Shown here: one piece after another, positions 9,271-16,930 of the stretch
How the letters are laid out: each line of letters starts with the position of its first letter
Numbering within the stretch: the stretch's first letter is position 1
Source of the DNA: Phenylobacterium sp.
GTDB taxonomy: Bacteria; Pseudomonadota; Alphaproteobacteria; Caulobacterales; Caulobacteraceae
Direction: 5' to 3'
DNA: 64,000 bases
NCBI RefSeq assembly: GCF_030698145.1
Contig: NZ_JAUYNW010000017.1
Coordinates: forward strand, 29,862-93,861
The notes under the pieces: generated by a model
The model's input: only the letters and a program-made list of their open reading frames with translations
Database searches by the model: none
What the model was told of the DNA's origin: nothing
Translations under genes and position numbers: made by a program

Positions 9271-11909
9271 CCCGACGGGCTGAGGGTTCGCAAACGAAGC
9301 ATAAGGGCCAGCCAGCCGCCGCTCACCACGGCGACCAGCAGGGCCATCGCCAGCAGCCGAGCATCCGGAAGCGCCATGCCGAACACCTTGGCCAGGGCCG
9401 GGACGGCCAGGACGAGGGCAAGGACGCTTGAGGCGGCCGCGGCGATCGACCAGTAGGCCCAGCGATGCGTCGCCAGGAGCCGCCCGCCGACCGGCACCGC
9501 ATCGGCGAGCGCGAGCACGAGGTTGCCGCCGACAAGGGCGATGAAAGCCGCCCCTCGAGCTTGCGGTTCGGAATAGGCTTCCAGAGCCCAGGCGTAGACG
9601 CCGAACACGCCCAAGAGGACCCCGCCGCCCTGGACCAGAGCCAGGGCGAGTTGAGCGGGCCCAAACAGCGCCTCGTCCGGGCGTCGCGGCGGACGAGTCA
9701 TGGCGTCGGCCTCGCTGGGCTCGCCTTCGAAGACCAGGGCGCACACCGGATCGATGACCAGCTCCAGCAACACCACGTGCATTGGGAACAGCAGCGGCGG
9801 CATGCCCAGGACGATCGGCCCCAGAGCCAGGCCGGCGATTGGCACATGGATGGCGGTGACATAGGTCAGCGCCTTGCGCAGGTTGATGAAGATGCGCCGG
9901 CCGAGGCGCACCCCGCCGACGATCGCAGCGAAGCTGTCGTCCAGCAGCACGAGATCGGCGGCCTCGCGGGCGACGTCGGTCCCCCTTTTCCCCATGGCGA
10001 CGCCGATATGGGCCGCCTCCAGCGCCGGGGCGTCGTTGACCCCGTCGCCGGTCATGGCGACGACCTCGCCGTTGGCCTTGAGCGCCTCCACGAGCCGGAG
10101 CTTCTGCTCCGGAATCATACGGGCGAAGACCCGCGCGGTCCGAAGCCGCTCGCGGAGCATGGGCGTCGACATCGCAGCGACCTCGGGGCCCGTGATCACG
10201 CCCGCGGAGGTGTCGATCCCGGCGGTCTCGGCGATCGCCCGAGCGGTGGCCGGATGGTCGCCGGTGATCATCACCACCGCAATCCCGGCGGCGTGCGCCT
10301 CGCGCAAGGCGCCGGGTACGTCGGCGCGGACCGGGTCGAGGAAGCCGACCAGGCCGGCGAACTGGAATTCAGCCGATTGGGGATCGTCGGGAAAGGCGCC
10401 CTCGGCCTGCGAGGAGGCGACGCCCAGCACCCGCAAGCCCTGGCGGGCGAAGTCGTCGACCACATCATGGAGACGCCTCACCTCGCGGTCGGACAGCCTG
10501 CAGAGGCGGAAGATCGCTTCCGGCGCGCCCTTGGCCGCGGCAAGCCGCATCGCGCCGTCTTTCCGCCAAGCCTGGATGACCGCCATCCGGTCGGGCCGGA
10601 GCGGCCAGCAACGTTCGGGTTCGAAGGCTTCAAGTCCAGGCTCGGTGGAGGCCCCGCGCAGGCGTTCGCGGATCGCCCGGTCCATGGGATCGACCGGGCG
10701 GACGGCCGAGGCCAGGCCGGCCAGCTGCAGCAGTTGAGCCGTTTCGTCCGCCAGGGCCCCAGAGTCCTGGATCGCGACGTCGCCAGCCTCGGTCCAGAGG
10801 CGCGCGACCTCCATCCGGTTCTCGGTGAGCGTGCCGGTCTTGTCCACGCAGAGCACGGTGGCCCCACCCAGTGTCTCGATCACCGCGCTTCGGCGGACCA
10901 GCACTCTGTGGGTCGCTAACCTCCAGGCGCCCAGAGCAAGGAAGACGGCCAGCACCATCGGGAACTCTTCCGGGACCAGCGCGATGGCCGCGGTAACGCC
11001 GGCCAGCACGCCGCCCGCCCAATCCTCGCGGATCAGCCCGTAGGCGACCGCCACCAGAACGCAGTAGCCGAGCGCCAGCAAACCGAGCAGACCGACGAGC
11101 CGGCCGGCCTTGCGCTGCAGGGGCGTGGGTTCCTGGCCGATAGCGGCGAGCGAGGCGCCGATGCGGCCCAACTCCGTATCTCCGCCTGTCCGGGTGACCT
11201 GCGCCACGCCCTGCCCTCGCACCACTAGCGCGCCGGCGAACAGGTGCGGGCCTAGCTCCGCGCCGGGCGCCGCATCGCCGGTGAACGCCTCGCCGGCCTC
11301 CATCCATCGCTTCGACACCGGCGCGGACTCACCGGTCAGCGCCGATTCATCGACCCCAAGCATGTCCCCCGCCACCAAGAGGCCGTCGGCCGGCAGCCGC
11401 TCGCCCTCTCCCACCAGAATGATGTCGCCAACCACCAGTTCGCGGGCCGGAATCCGTCGCTCGGCGCCGCCGCGGATCACCCGCGCGAAGGGTTGCGCCA
11501 GGTCGCGCAGGGCCGCCATCGCCCGTTCGCTGCGCGCCTCCTGCAAGATAACCAGGCCGATCGTGGCCAGCGCCCCGGCCAGGATGAACAGGCCCTCGCC
11601 GAGGTCGCCCAAAGCCAGGTAGAGGACGGCGGCGACCATGAGCAGGATGAACATGGGCTCGCGCATGGTTTCGACGGCGATCCGCAGGAGCCCTCGCCCG
11701 GCGGCGCGCGGAAGCTCATTGGCGCCGTCCTGGAGCAGCCGCTGCGCGGCCTGCTCTTCGCTCAGTCCTCGAAGCGGCTCGGCGGCCACAACGAGAAGGC
11801 TGGCCACGTCCAACTCGACCCGCGAGGCCGGGAGGTCGCGCGCGCCAAGGTGGCGCACAGCGTCGGCGCCCAGGCCCGGGGCGGCGGCCGGCTTGTCGTG
11901 GAGAGACAT
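9195..11909 (-). CDS. P-type cation-transporting ATPase (P2-like), substrate uncertain
   Basis: A 904-residue pump with a cation ATPase N-terminal domain (about 35-75, GLSEEQAAQRLLQDGANELP), actuator TGES (192-195), phosphorylated Asp356 in DKTGTLTEN, hinge GDGVNDAPAL, and a C-terminal block of about six helices. The helix-4 ion motif reads PEEFP (313-317) instead of the PEGLP of classical Ca2+ pumps, so the ion is unclear. AAGGAG precedes the ATG. A near-consensus FixK/FNR box lies 50-63 bases upstream. The final 76 bases overlap the PPOX gene on the other strand, so the extreme C terminus (after about residue 880, Arg/Thr-rich) may be poorly conserved. Confidence 0.9.
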   Translation of the reverse strand: MSLHDKPAAAPGLGADAVRHLGARDLPASRVELDVASLLVVAAEPLRGLSEEQAAQRLLQDGANELPRAAGRGLLRIAVETMREPMFILLMVAAVLYLALGDLGEGLFILAGALATIGLVILQEARSERAMAALRDLAQPFARVIRGGAERRIPARELVVGDIILVGEGERLPADGLLVAGDMLGVDESALTGESAPVSKRWMEAGEAFTGDAAPGAELGPHLFAGALVVRGQGVAQVTRTGGDTELGRIGASLAAIGQEPTPLQRKAGRLVGLLGLLALGYCVLVAVAYGLIREDWAGGVLAGVTAAIALVPEEFPMVLAVFLALGAWRLATHRVLVRRSAVIETLGGATVLCVDKTGTLTENRMEVARLWTEAGDVAIQDSGALADETAQLLQLAGLASAVRPVDPMDRAIRERLRGASTEPGLEAFEPERCWPLRPDRMAVIQAWRKDGAMRLAAAKGAPEAIFRLCRLSDREVRRLHDVVDDFARQGLRVLGVASSQAEGAFPDDPQSAEFQFAGLVGFLDPVRADVPGALREAHAAGIAVVMITGDHPATARAIAETAGIDTSAGVITGPEVAAMSTPMLRERLRTARVFARMIPEQKLRLVEALKANGEVVAMTGDGVNDAPALEAAHIGVAMGKRGTDVAREAADLVLLDDSFAAIVGGVRLGRRIFINLRKALTYVTAIHVPIAGLALGPIVLGMPPLLFPMHVVLLELVIDPVCALVFEGEPSEADAMTRPPRRPDEALFGPAQLALALVQGGGVLLGVFGVYAWALEAYSEPQARGAAFIALVGGNLVLALADAVPVGGRLLATHRWAYWSIAAAASSVLALVLAVPALAKVFGMALPDARLLAMALLVAVVSGGWLALMLRLRTLSPSGQGETRSTRHSSTTRTKTRRPGGVA

Positions 11910-11958
11910 TGGAGGGCTCCTTGGGCGTCCTTCCTCTCACCCGCACGGCCCGACGCCC

Positions 11959-11972
11959 TTGATCGAAATCAC
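11959..11972. promoter_or_regulatory. FixK/FNR-type box upstream of P-type ATPase
   Basis: TTGATCGAAATCAC matches TTGAT-N4-ATCAA except the last base. It sits 50 bases before the ATPase start at 11909, read leftward, and between that gene and the kinase gene. Its position suits class II-like activation of the ATPase. Confidence 0.65.
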
Positions 11973-12024
11973 AAGGACGGCCAAGCGCGCACCCGGACCG
12001 CCGCGCCTGGGCCGCGGGCCGCGA

Positions 12025-12750
12025 TCAAGCCAGGTTGGCCGCCGGCGGGAGCGTGACCCGAACGGTCAGACCGGCGTCCTGGGACCTGAACTCGATGCGC
12101 GCGCCAAGCTGCTTGCCGAGCGCGCGCATCAGCCGCAGGCCCAGCCCGCCGCCCGAGGCCGCATCAACCGCGACTGGCAGACCCGGTCCATTATCGGCGA
12201 TTTCGATGACCAGCGCACCGAGCCGCGGTTGGCGGCTCCGAACCAGGATCTTGCCCGCCTGCCCTGGGGCATAGGCATGCTTGACGGCATTGGTGATCGC
12301 CTCGGAAACAATCTGGGTGAGCGGAAGGATCTGGTCGGTCGGCGCCCGGCATCCGGGTGCGAAGTCCTCGACCAGTTCGATCCTGCCGGTCAGGAGAGAC
12401 GCCAGCGGCGCGCAAACCTCGTGCAGATGTTCGCTGAGGTCGGCGGATGTGCGCCGTCCGTTCGCGGCCAGCGACCGATGCAGCCGGGCGATCGCCTCGA
12501 TCTGAGTCCGGATGCTCTCAAGGAACAGCTGGACGGATTCACCTGTGGGCTCGGCGGGGGACTGGCGGGCCATCTCGATGGCTTTCAGGCGCGCGAAGGC
12601 GGCCAGCATGGACAGGTGGTTGGCGATCCGATGATTGGCCTCCTCGATGAGGCGGCAGTCGTCGCAGAGGCTGCTGCGGCCGGTGGGGGGTGTTGGGCCT
12701 TGGCGGGCGTCGGTGGCGCCCGCGTCGGCGACTGCATCGGGCATGATCAT
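12025..12750 (-). CDS. HWE/HisKA_2-type histidine kinase without sensor domain
   Basis: A soluble 241-residue kinase. A CxxC motif (Cys29, Cys32 in SLCDDCRLIEE) lies just before the phosphoacceptor helix EANHRIANHLSML (His40). The ATPase domain shows the N box (SEAITNAVKHAY), G1 (DNGPGLP) and G2 (GGGLGLRLM). There is no membrane helix or PAS/GAF domain, and no partner regulator is adjacent except the degenerate receiver at 14659. A consensus FixK box lies about 75 bases upstream. The CxxC pair could sense redox state or metal; that is inference. Confidence 0.85.
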   Translation of the reverse strand: MIMPDAVADAGATDARQGPTPPTGRSSLCDDCRLIEEANHRIANHLSMLAAFARLKAIEMARQSPAEPTGESVQLFLESIRTQIEAIARLHRSLAANGRRTSADLSEHLHEVCAPLASLLTGRIELVEDFAPGCRAPTDQILPLTQIVSEAITNAVKHAYAPGQAGKILVRSRQPRLGALVIEIADNGPGLPVAVDAASGGGLGLRLMRALGKQLGARIEFRSQDAGLTVRVTLPPAANLA

Positions 12751-13058
12751 GTCCCCGTCCGCTAACCGGCGGTGTCGGCGAGAATGGTTAACTCTACGCG
12801 CCCGCCAGCCGCCCGGTTTTGACCATCGTCAAGACCGCGCGGCTGCATGCCTTCGAGGCCGCCGCCTGAAGCAAGGGAGCCCCGCACGGCGATCTCGACG
12901 GTGGCGAGCGCGCGTTTGCGTCCAAGGCCGAGCGAGGGGCGTTTCACATCATGATTGATGTTCATGCCATCATCGGTGATATGCTTTCCGACGATTCCTA
13001 GGTTCACCTTCTCGTCGCCCCGGCGAACGTAGCCTGCGGTCTCAGGGAAGCCGGCGCT
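12751..13058. other. 308-bp divergent intergenic region
   Basis: It separates the kinase and the spermidine-synthase-like gene, transcribed away from each other, and holds the FixK box at 12819-12832. A minus-strand frame crosses it but ends in the spacer, has no convincing start signal and mostly shadows the 13059 gene. Nothing else was recognised. Confidence 0.5.
12819..12832. promoter_or_regulatory. FixK box upstream of histidine kinase
   Basis: TTGACCATCGTCAA is a perfect match to TTGA[TC]-N4-[AG]TCAA. It is centred about 75 bases upstream of the kinase ATG at 12750 and about 233 upstream of 13059, so the kinase is the more likely target. Confidence 0.8.
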
Positions 13059-13688
13059 ATGAGGGTGCTTGTCCAATGCGATGATGCGGACAGGAAGGTG
13101 CGCGTCTTCGAGGCGATCCATGACGGATCTCGCTTCTATTTCGAGGACGGCGCGCTCTACACCCACGTGGACGCTGAGGGCGTCAATCTCCTGGAATATG
13201 TTTCGGCCATGGAGGCCGCGCTCAAGGGTCGCGAAAATCTCCTCCTGCTGGGGACGGCGGGCGGGGCCCTGGCGACCCAGCTCAGCCGACGGGGCGCGAA
13301 GGTCACCGCTGTCGACAACTGGCCGACGGCTTTCGAAATCGCGCGCCGCTGGTTCCATCTCCCGACCGAGGTCGAGTGCATCCACGCCGACGCCCTGACC
13401 TTCCTGCGCTCGACGGAACGGCGGTGGGACGCCGTCGCGATCGACGTCTTCAGCGGCACGGAGATTCCGGACGCCATGCTGACCACCGACATCGGGCAGT
13501 TGCTCGCTAACGTGCTCTCGCCCGGCGGCCTGATCGTCTGGAACGTGGCTGACTGCACGGCGTCATGGCCGGCCCAATGGATCGCCAGGGCGCTGCGATT
13601 GGCGGGCCTGACGCCCCGGCTGGTCCCCGTGTTGGCGGAAGATGTCGGCAACACCCTAGTGGTCTGCCACGCAAAGCCCGGTCGTTGA
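13059..13688 (+). CDS. spermidine-synthase-fold (SAM-binding) protein, paralogue 1
   Basis: A 209-residue Rossmann protein resembling the methyltransferase-like core of spermidine synthases. After a short beta-rich N-terminal segment (YFEDGALYTHVDAEG) comes the nucleotide-binding glycine loop LLLGTAGGALATQL, an acidic strand end TAVDNWP, then IHADALTFL and WDAVAIDVFSG. The polyamine-synthase N-terminal beta-barrel is short or missing and the overall length is about 70 residues below true SpeE, so the substrate is unknown. It is a paralogue of the protein encoded at 16927. It runs divergently from the kinase gene. Confidence 0.75.
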   Translation: MRVLVQCDDADRKVRVFEAIHDGSRFYFEDGALYTHVDAEGVNLLEYVSAMEAALKGRENLLLLGTAGGALATQLSRRGAKVTAVDNWPTAFEIARRWFHLPTEVECIHADALTFLRSTERRWDAVAIDVFSGTEIPDAMLTTDIGQLLANVLSPGGLIVWNVADCTASWPAQWIARALRLAGLTPRLVPVLAEDVGNTLVVCHAKPGR

Positions 13689-13719
13689 GCCGGGGGCCCG
13701 CGCGGGTCGCCTCGTCGAA

Positions 13720-13971
13720 CTACTTGCGTTCCAGGAGCCGCACGCCCCGCCCCTCGCCTTCGCTCCGCGCGCCGCTGGCGATCAGCTCCACGCCGGCCGC
13801 ATTGATGGCGTTGACCACTTTCTCGAGGCTGTCGACGACCGCGCGCACAATTCCGTCGCTTGCCTCCATCCGTTGGATGGTGGGCAGCGACACGTTCGCC
13901 AGCCGCGCCAGCTCCTTCTGGTCAATACCGAGCAGCGCGCGCGCCGCCTTCATCTGTGAGCCCGTGATCAT
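13720..13971 (-). CDS. XRE-family helix-turn-helix regulator
   Basis: A short regulator of 83 residues from MITGSQMKAARAL. The Cro/C1-type HTH is complete: QMKAARALLGIDQKELARLANVSLPTIQRME (about 6-36), followed by a helix (VVDSLEKVVNAINAAGVEL). It resembles antitoxin-like or phage-repressor-like single-domain regulators. An ATG at 14013 would add 14 residues and overlap the upstream gene. It is the second cistron behind the PH-like protein (stop 13980, 8-base gap). Confidence 0.8.
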   Translation of the reverse strand: MITGSQMKAARALLGIDQKELARLANVSLPTIQRMEASDGIVRAVVDSLEKVVNAINAAGVELIASGARSEGEGRGVRLLERK

Positions 13972-13979
13972 TTTCGTAT

Positions 13980-14360
13980 CTATAATGATGCGCAATGCAT
14001 CATCAAGTCGCACATGCGCCCGACTTCGCGTGCGGCAAATTTCGGATCCTGACGCAGGAGATTGAGCACCGCGCCCGCCGCGGCCGGACCATCAAAGACC
14101 AGATCCATGCGGTCGTACCAGGCGCGTATCGCCAAGCGCGTCGCGGACACCGTGACCACCTCGTCGATCTTCCCGATCGGGATCGCTGAGAGTTGCTCCG
14201 CGTCATCGATGAAGATCAGCCGCCAGCTGGTCAACATCACCAGTCCAAGGCGACCAACTCCCGACGTCACGCGCTCAGCCGCCCATCCCTCCAGCAGCGA
14301 CTCCCCTTCGAACAGGGTGAGCGATCGCCTCAGGCGGGCGAGATCCGTCGCGCAGTCCAA
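13980..14360 (-). CDS. PH/GRAM-like domain protein, start uncertain
   Basis: About 126 residues. FEGESLLEGWAAERV...GRLGLVMLTSWRLIFIDDAEQLSAIPIGKIDEV resembles bacterial PH/GRAM-like domains (an acidic turn, a strand ending RLIFID, then an Ile-Pro-Ile segment). The only in-frame start is TTG at 14360. In another frame upstream, an ATG at about 14422 encodes MGDMEAVRMATLDLPAMVVAG before stopping, so a single indel could have separated the true N terminus. Function unknown; pairing with the XRE gene suggests a two-gene unit. Confidence 0.5.
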   Translation of the reverse strand: MDCATDLARLRRSLTLFEGESLLEGWAAERVTSGVGRLGLVMLTSWRLIFIDDAEQLSAIPIGKIDEVVTVSATRLAIRAWYDRMDLVFDGPAAAGAVLNLLRQDPKFAAREVGRMCDLMMHCASL

Positions 14361-14430
14361 CCGGCAACCACCATTGCTGGGAGGTCGAGCGTCGCCATCC
14401 GCACCGCCTCCATGTCTCCCATGATGTCTT

Positions 14431-14450
14431 ACATATCGTTCGCGATATGT
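14431..14450. promoter_or_regulatory. perfect palindrome upstream of the PH/XRE pair
   Basis: ACATATCG, a 4-base spacer and CGATATGT form a perfect 8-bp inverted repeat in an AT-rich island, just before the upstream ATG at about 14422 noted for the PH-like gene. It may be an operator, perhaps autoregulation by the XRE protein. Regulator assignment is inferred. Confidence 0.4.
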
Positions 14451-14581
14451 GAATGGCCAAGATTCACGATTTTCCGTAGGCCGTTCTGCGGAAGCACGCC
14501 AGATGGACCGGAATGATATTCCGAACGCCTTGAGGGTAATTTCAAGACAATATGTTGATCCAAAATACGTTCTTCATGATG

Positions 14582-14611
14582 CTTGACACATCAGTTTGCT
14601 GTGGTGAAATT
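14582..14611 (+). promoter_or_regulatory. possible sigma-70-type promoter for the receiver gene
   Basis: CTTGAC at 14582 matches the alphaproteobacterial -35 element; a weak -10-like GAAATT follows with 17-base spacing. The surrounding 14361-14658 spacer is clearly AT-richer than its neighbours and holds no other recognised gene. Confidence 0.3.
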
Positions 14612-14658
14612 GCGGACTCAAGGTCATCCTGTTCGCGCCCCTCATCCGAGAGTCCGCC

Positions 14659-15108
14659 ATGCCGCTGAACGTCGTCTGCGACCGACCGACCATCGTTCTG
14701 GTGGAGAGCGACGGCGAACTTCGCGGCCGGCTCGCCGCCGGACTTCGGCACGACGGCATGCGTGTCGTTGAGTACGAGGACGGCGGCCCCGCCCTCGCAG
14801 CGATCGAACAGGGCCTGTCGGCGGACATTCTCGTCATTTCCCCCCAAGGCGGCGGCGTGGTGACCTACGATATGGCCCGGCAGGCCAGGGCGCTGGCGCC
14901 CCAGATCCAGATCGTGGTCACGCCCGCGCCTCAGGAGACGCACGACCTTCCGTCGGAGGCCCATGTGCTCGTCAAACCCTTCGAGCCAAGCCGGCTCTCG
15001 CGATACATCCGCTTCGTGGCCGCCAAGCCCGCCCTGCGCGGCGCGCTGCGCGCGGTCTACCGGCAGGCGCGGTCAGCGCGGCCGGCGTTGACGCCCCTCG
15101 CCCATTAA
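14659..15108 (+). CDS. degenerate response-regulator receiver-like protein
   Basis: A 149-residue protein with a receiver-like fold: TIVLVESDGELRGRLAAGL at strand 1/helix 1, ADILVISPQGGG where strand 3 and the phosphorylation site should be, and LVKPFEPSRLSRYI with the conserved Lys. Ser replaces the phosphoacceptor Asp at about position 61 and the acidic pocket is ESD rather than DD, so ordinary phosphorylation is unlikely. The tail after about 125 is basic and Ala/Arg-rich. No output domain is present. It precedes the SulP operon in the same direction. Confidence 0.7.
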   Translation: MPLNVVCDRPTIVLVESDGELRGRLAAGLRHDGMRVVEYEDGGPALAAIEQGLSADILVISPQGGGVVTYDMARQARALAPQIQIVVTPAPQETHDLPSEAHVLVKPFEPSRLSRYIRFVAAKPALRGALRAVYRQARSARPALTPLAH

Positions 15109-15119
15109 ATGTGGCGCCC

Positions 15120-15248
15120 ATGGGACTTCATACGCTGGCGGTGCTGCGGTCTTTCGAGGCGGCCCTCGTCGCCCAGCAGGTCCGCAAGCGCCGTCGCCTG
15201 GCGAGGCGTGCGAATGATCGCCCGGTCCGAAAAGAGGCGTCCGGCTGA
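15120..15248 (+). CDS. possible 42-residue leader protein coupled to sulP
   Basis: An ATG at 15120 opens a short frame, MGLHTLAVLRSFEAALVAQQ followed by a very basic segment ([13 protein letters not shown]), that ends in TGATG with the SulP start. The overlap and helical, basic character favour translation, but the frame is short, has no clear Shine-Dalgarno site and no recognised family. It may be only a chance frame in the sulP leader. Confidence 0.3.
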   Translation: MGLHTLAVLRSFEAALVAQQVRKRRRLARRANDRPVRKEASG

Positions 15249-16930
15249 TGTCGCATGACTGGCGCCTGTTCATTCCCAAGACCGTGACGGTCCTGCGCCA
15301 GGGCTACGGCCTGGCGCCGTTCCGCGGCGATGTCGTCGCCGGCCTGACGGTGGCGATCATCGCCATGCCGCTGGCCATGGCGCTGGCCATCGCGTCGGGA
15401 ACCACGCCGGAGCGCGGCCTGATCACCGCGGTGGTCGCCGGCTTCCTGATCTCATTCCTCGGCGGCAGCCGATTCCAGATTGGCGGACCGACCGGAGCCT
15501 TTGTCGTCGTGGTCTATGGCGTGATCGCCAAGCACGGATACGATGGTCTGCTGATCGCCACGACGATGGCGGGCCTCATCCTGATCGCCGCGGGGCTCCT
15601 TCGCATCGGGACCCTGATCAAGTACATTCCCGATCCGGTCACGACCGGGTTCACGACCGGCATCGCCACCATCATCCTGGTCAGCCAGCTGAAGGACATC
15701 TTCGGCCTCTCGATCGAGCGCGTCCCCGCCGACATCATTCCCAAGCTGCAGGCGCTCTGGGGTGCGCGCGCCAGCCTGAGCCTTCCCACCCTGACCCTTG
15801 CGGTCATCTGTTTCGTCGCGATCATGACGTTGCGGCGCTTGGCGCCGAAGATTCCGGGCTTCCTCGTGGTGACGGTCGCCGCGGCGGTGGCGGTCACCCT
15901 GCTGGCCTTACCGGTCGAGACGATCGGCACGCGGTTCGGGGGCGTATCCTCCACCCTGCCCCCGCCGAACCTCACGTTCTGGTCATGGACGAAGGCGCGC
16001 GATGTCCTACCGAGCGCCCTCACCATCGCGTTGCTCGCCGGTGTCGAGTCGCTGCTGTCGGCCGTCGTCGCCGATCAGATGACGGGTCGGCGGCATCGCT
16101 CCAATATCGAGCTGGTGGCCCAGGGGATCGCCAACATCGCTTCGGCCGCTTTCGGCGGCCTGCCGGCGACCGGCGCCATCGCGCGCACCGCGACCAATAT
16201 CCGCTCCGGCGCCCACTCTCCGGTGGCCGGCATGCTGCACGCGGCCTTCCTGCTGCTCTTCATGCTGCTGCTCTCGCCCCTGGCCAAGTATGTGCCGCTG
16301 GCGGCCCTGGCGGCCATCCTGGTGGTGGTCGCGATCAATATGGCCGAGCTGCAACGCTTCCGGCTGCTGCTCGGCACATCCAACGGCGACCGGGCCGTCT
16401 TGCTGCTGACCTTCGGGCTGACGGTCGTCGTGGATCTGACGCTGGCCATCGAGGTCGGCATGGTGCTGGCCGCCTTCGTGTTCATGCATCGCATGAGCCA
16501 GCTCTCCACCGTGGAGGGCGGCGGCCCGGCCCTCATCGACGGCGACCGGGACGACTTCAACCGCGCGGACGAGCCGGCCTACGAACCCCATGAGGGTTTG
16601 CCCCACGATACCGCGGTGATCACCTTCAGGGGTCCCTTGTTCTTCGGCAGCACCAGCGTGCTGAAGGACGCCCTTGACCAGATCGGCGGCCGCAGCCGGC
16701 GCTACATCCTGAGGTTCGAGGAGGTTCCGCTGATCGATCCGACCGGAGCCGCCGCCCTTTCGTCGTTCCTTCGCCGCGCCATCCAGGACGGCGCCGAGAT
16801 CGTCGTCTGCGGCGCCCGTGACAGCGTGCGGACCAATCTCCTGCGCACGGTGGAGGCCCACGTCCTGGAGAAGGTCGGGTTCGCACCGGACTTCGCCACG
16901 GCCCGCGCCGCCACGACGGCGGTCGCATGA
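15248..16930 (+). CDS. SulP-family anion transporter with STAS domain
   Basis: A 560-residue inner-membrane permease. The N-terminal half shows SulP signatures PFRGDVVAGLTVAIIAMPLAMALAIASG and GGPTGAFVVVVYGVIAKHG, with about 10-12 helices up to residue 420. A cytoplasmic STAS domain occupies about 450-550, with RFEEVPLIDPTGAAALSSFL. Substrates in the family include sulphate, bicarbonate and C4-dicarboxylates and cannot be told apart here. AGAGG lies upstream of the ATG. The stop overlaps the next gene by ATGA, so the downstream SAM-fold protein is made from the same message. Confidence 0.9.
   Translation: MSHDWRLFIPKTVTVLRQGYGLAPFRGDVVAGLTVAIIAMPLAMALAIASGTTPERGLITAVVAGFLISFLGGSRFQIGGPTGAFVVVVYGVIAKHGYDGLLIATTMAGLILIAAGLLRIGTLIKYIPDPVTTGFTTGIATIILVSQLKDIFGLSIERVPADIIPKLQALWGARASLSLPTLTLAVICFVAIMTLRRLAPKIPGFLVVTVAAAVAVTLLALPVETIGTRFGGVSSTLPPPNLTFWSWTKARDVLPSALTIALLAGVESLLSAVVADQMTGRRHRSNIELVAQGIANIASAAFGGLPATGAIARTATNIRSGAHSPVAGMLHAAFLLLFMLLLSPLAKYVPLAALAAILVVVAINMAELQRFRLLLGTSNGDRAVLLLTFGLTVVVDLTLAIEVGMVLAAFVFMHRMSQLSTVEGGGPALIDGDRDDFNRADEPAYEPHEGLPHDTAVITFRGPLFFGSTSVLKDALDQIGGRSRRYILRFEEVPLIDPTGAAALSSFLRRAIQDGAEIVVCGARDSVRTNLLRTVEAHVLEKVGFAPDFATARAATTAVA

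Noticed and set aside
7720..9744. 674-codon minus-strand frame
   Set aside because: Gly/Arg-rich shadow of the 8050 and 8746 genes and the ATPase end.
12762..13385. Minus-strand frame of 207 codons opposite the spermidine-synthase-like gene
   Set aside because: Most of it mirrors the 13059 gene, and the remainder crosses a FixK box; no ribosome-binding site or recognisable domain.
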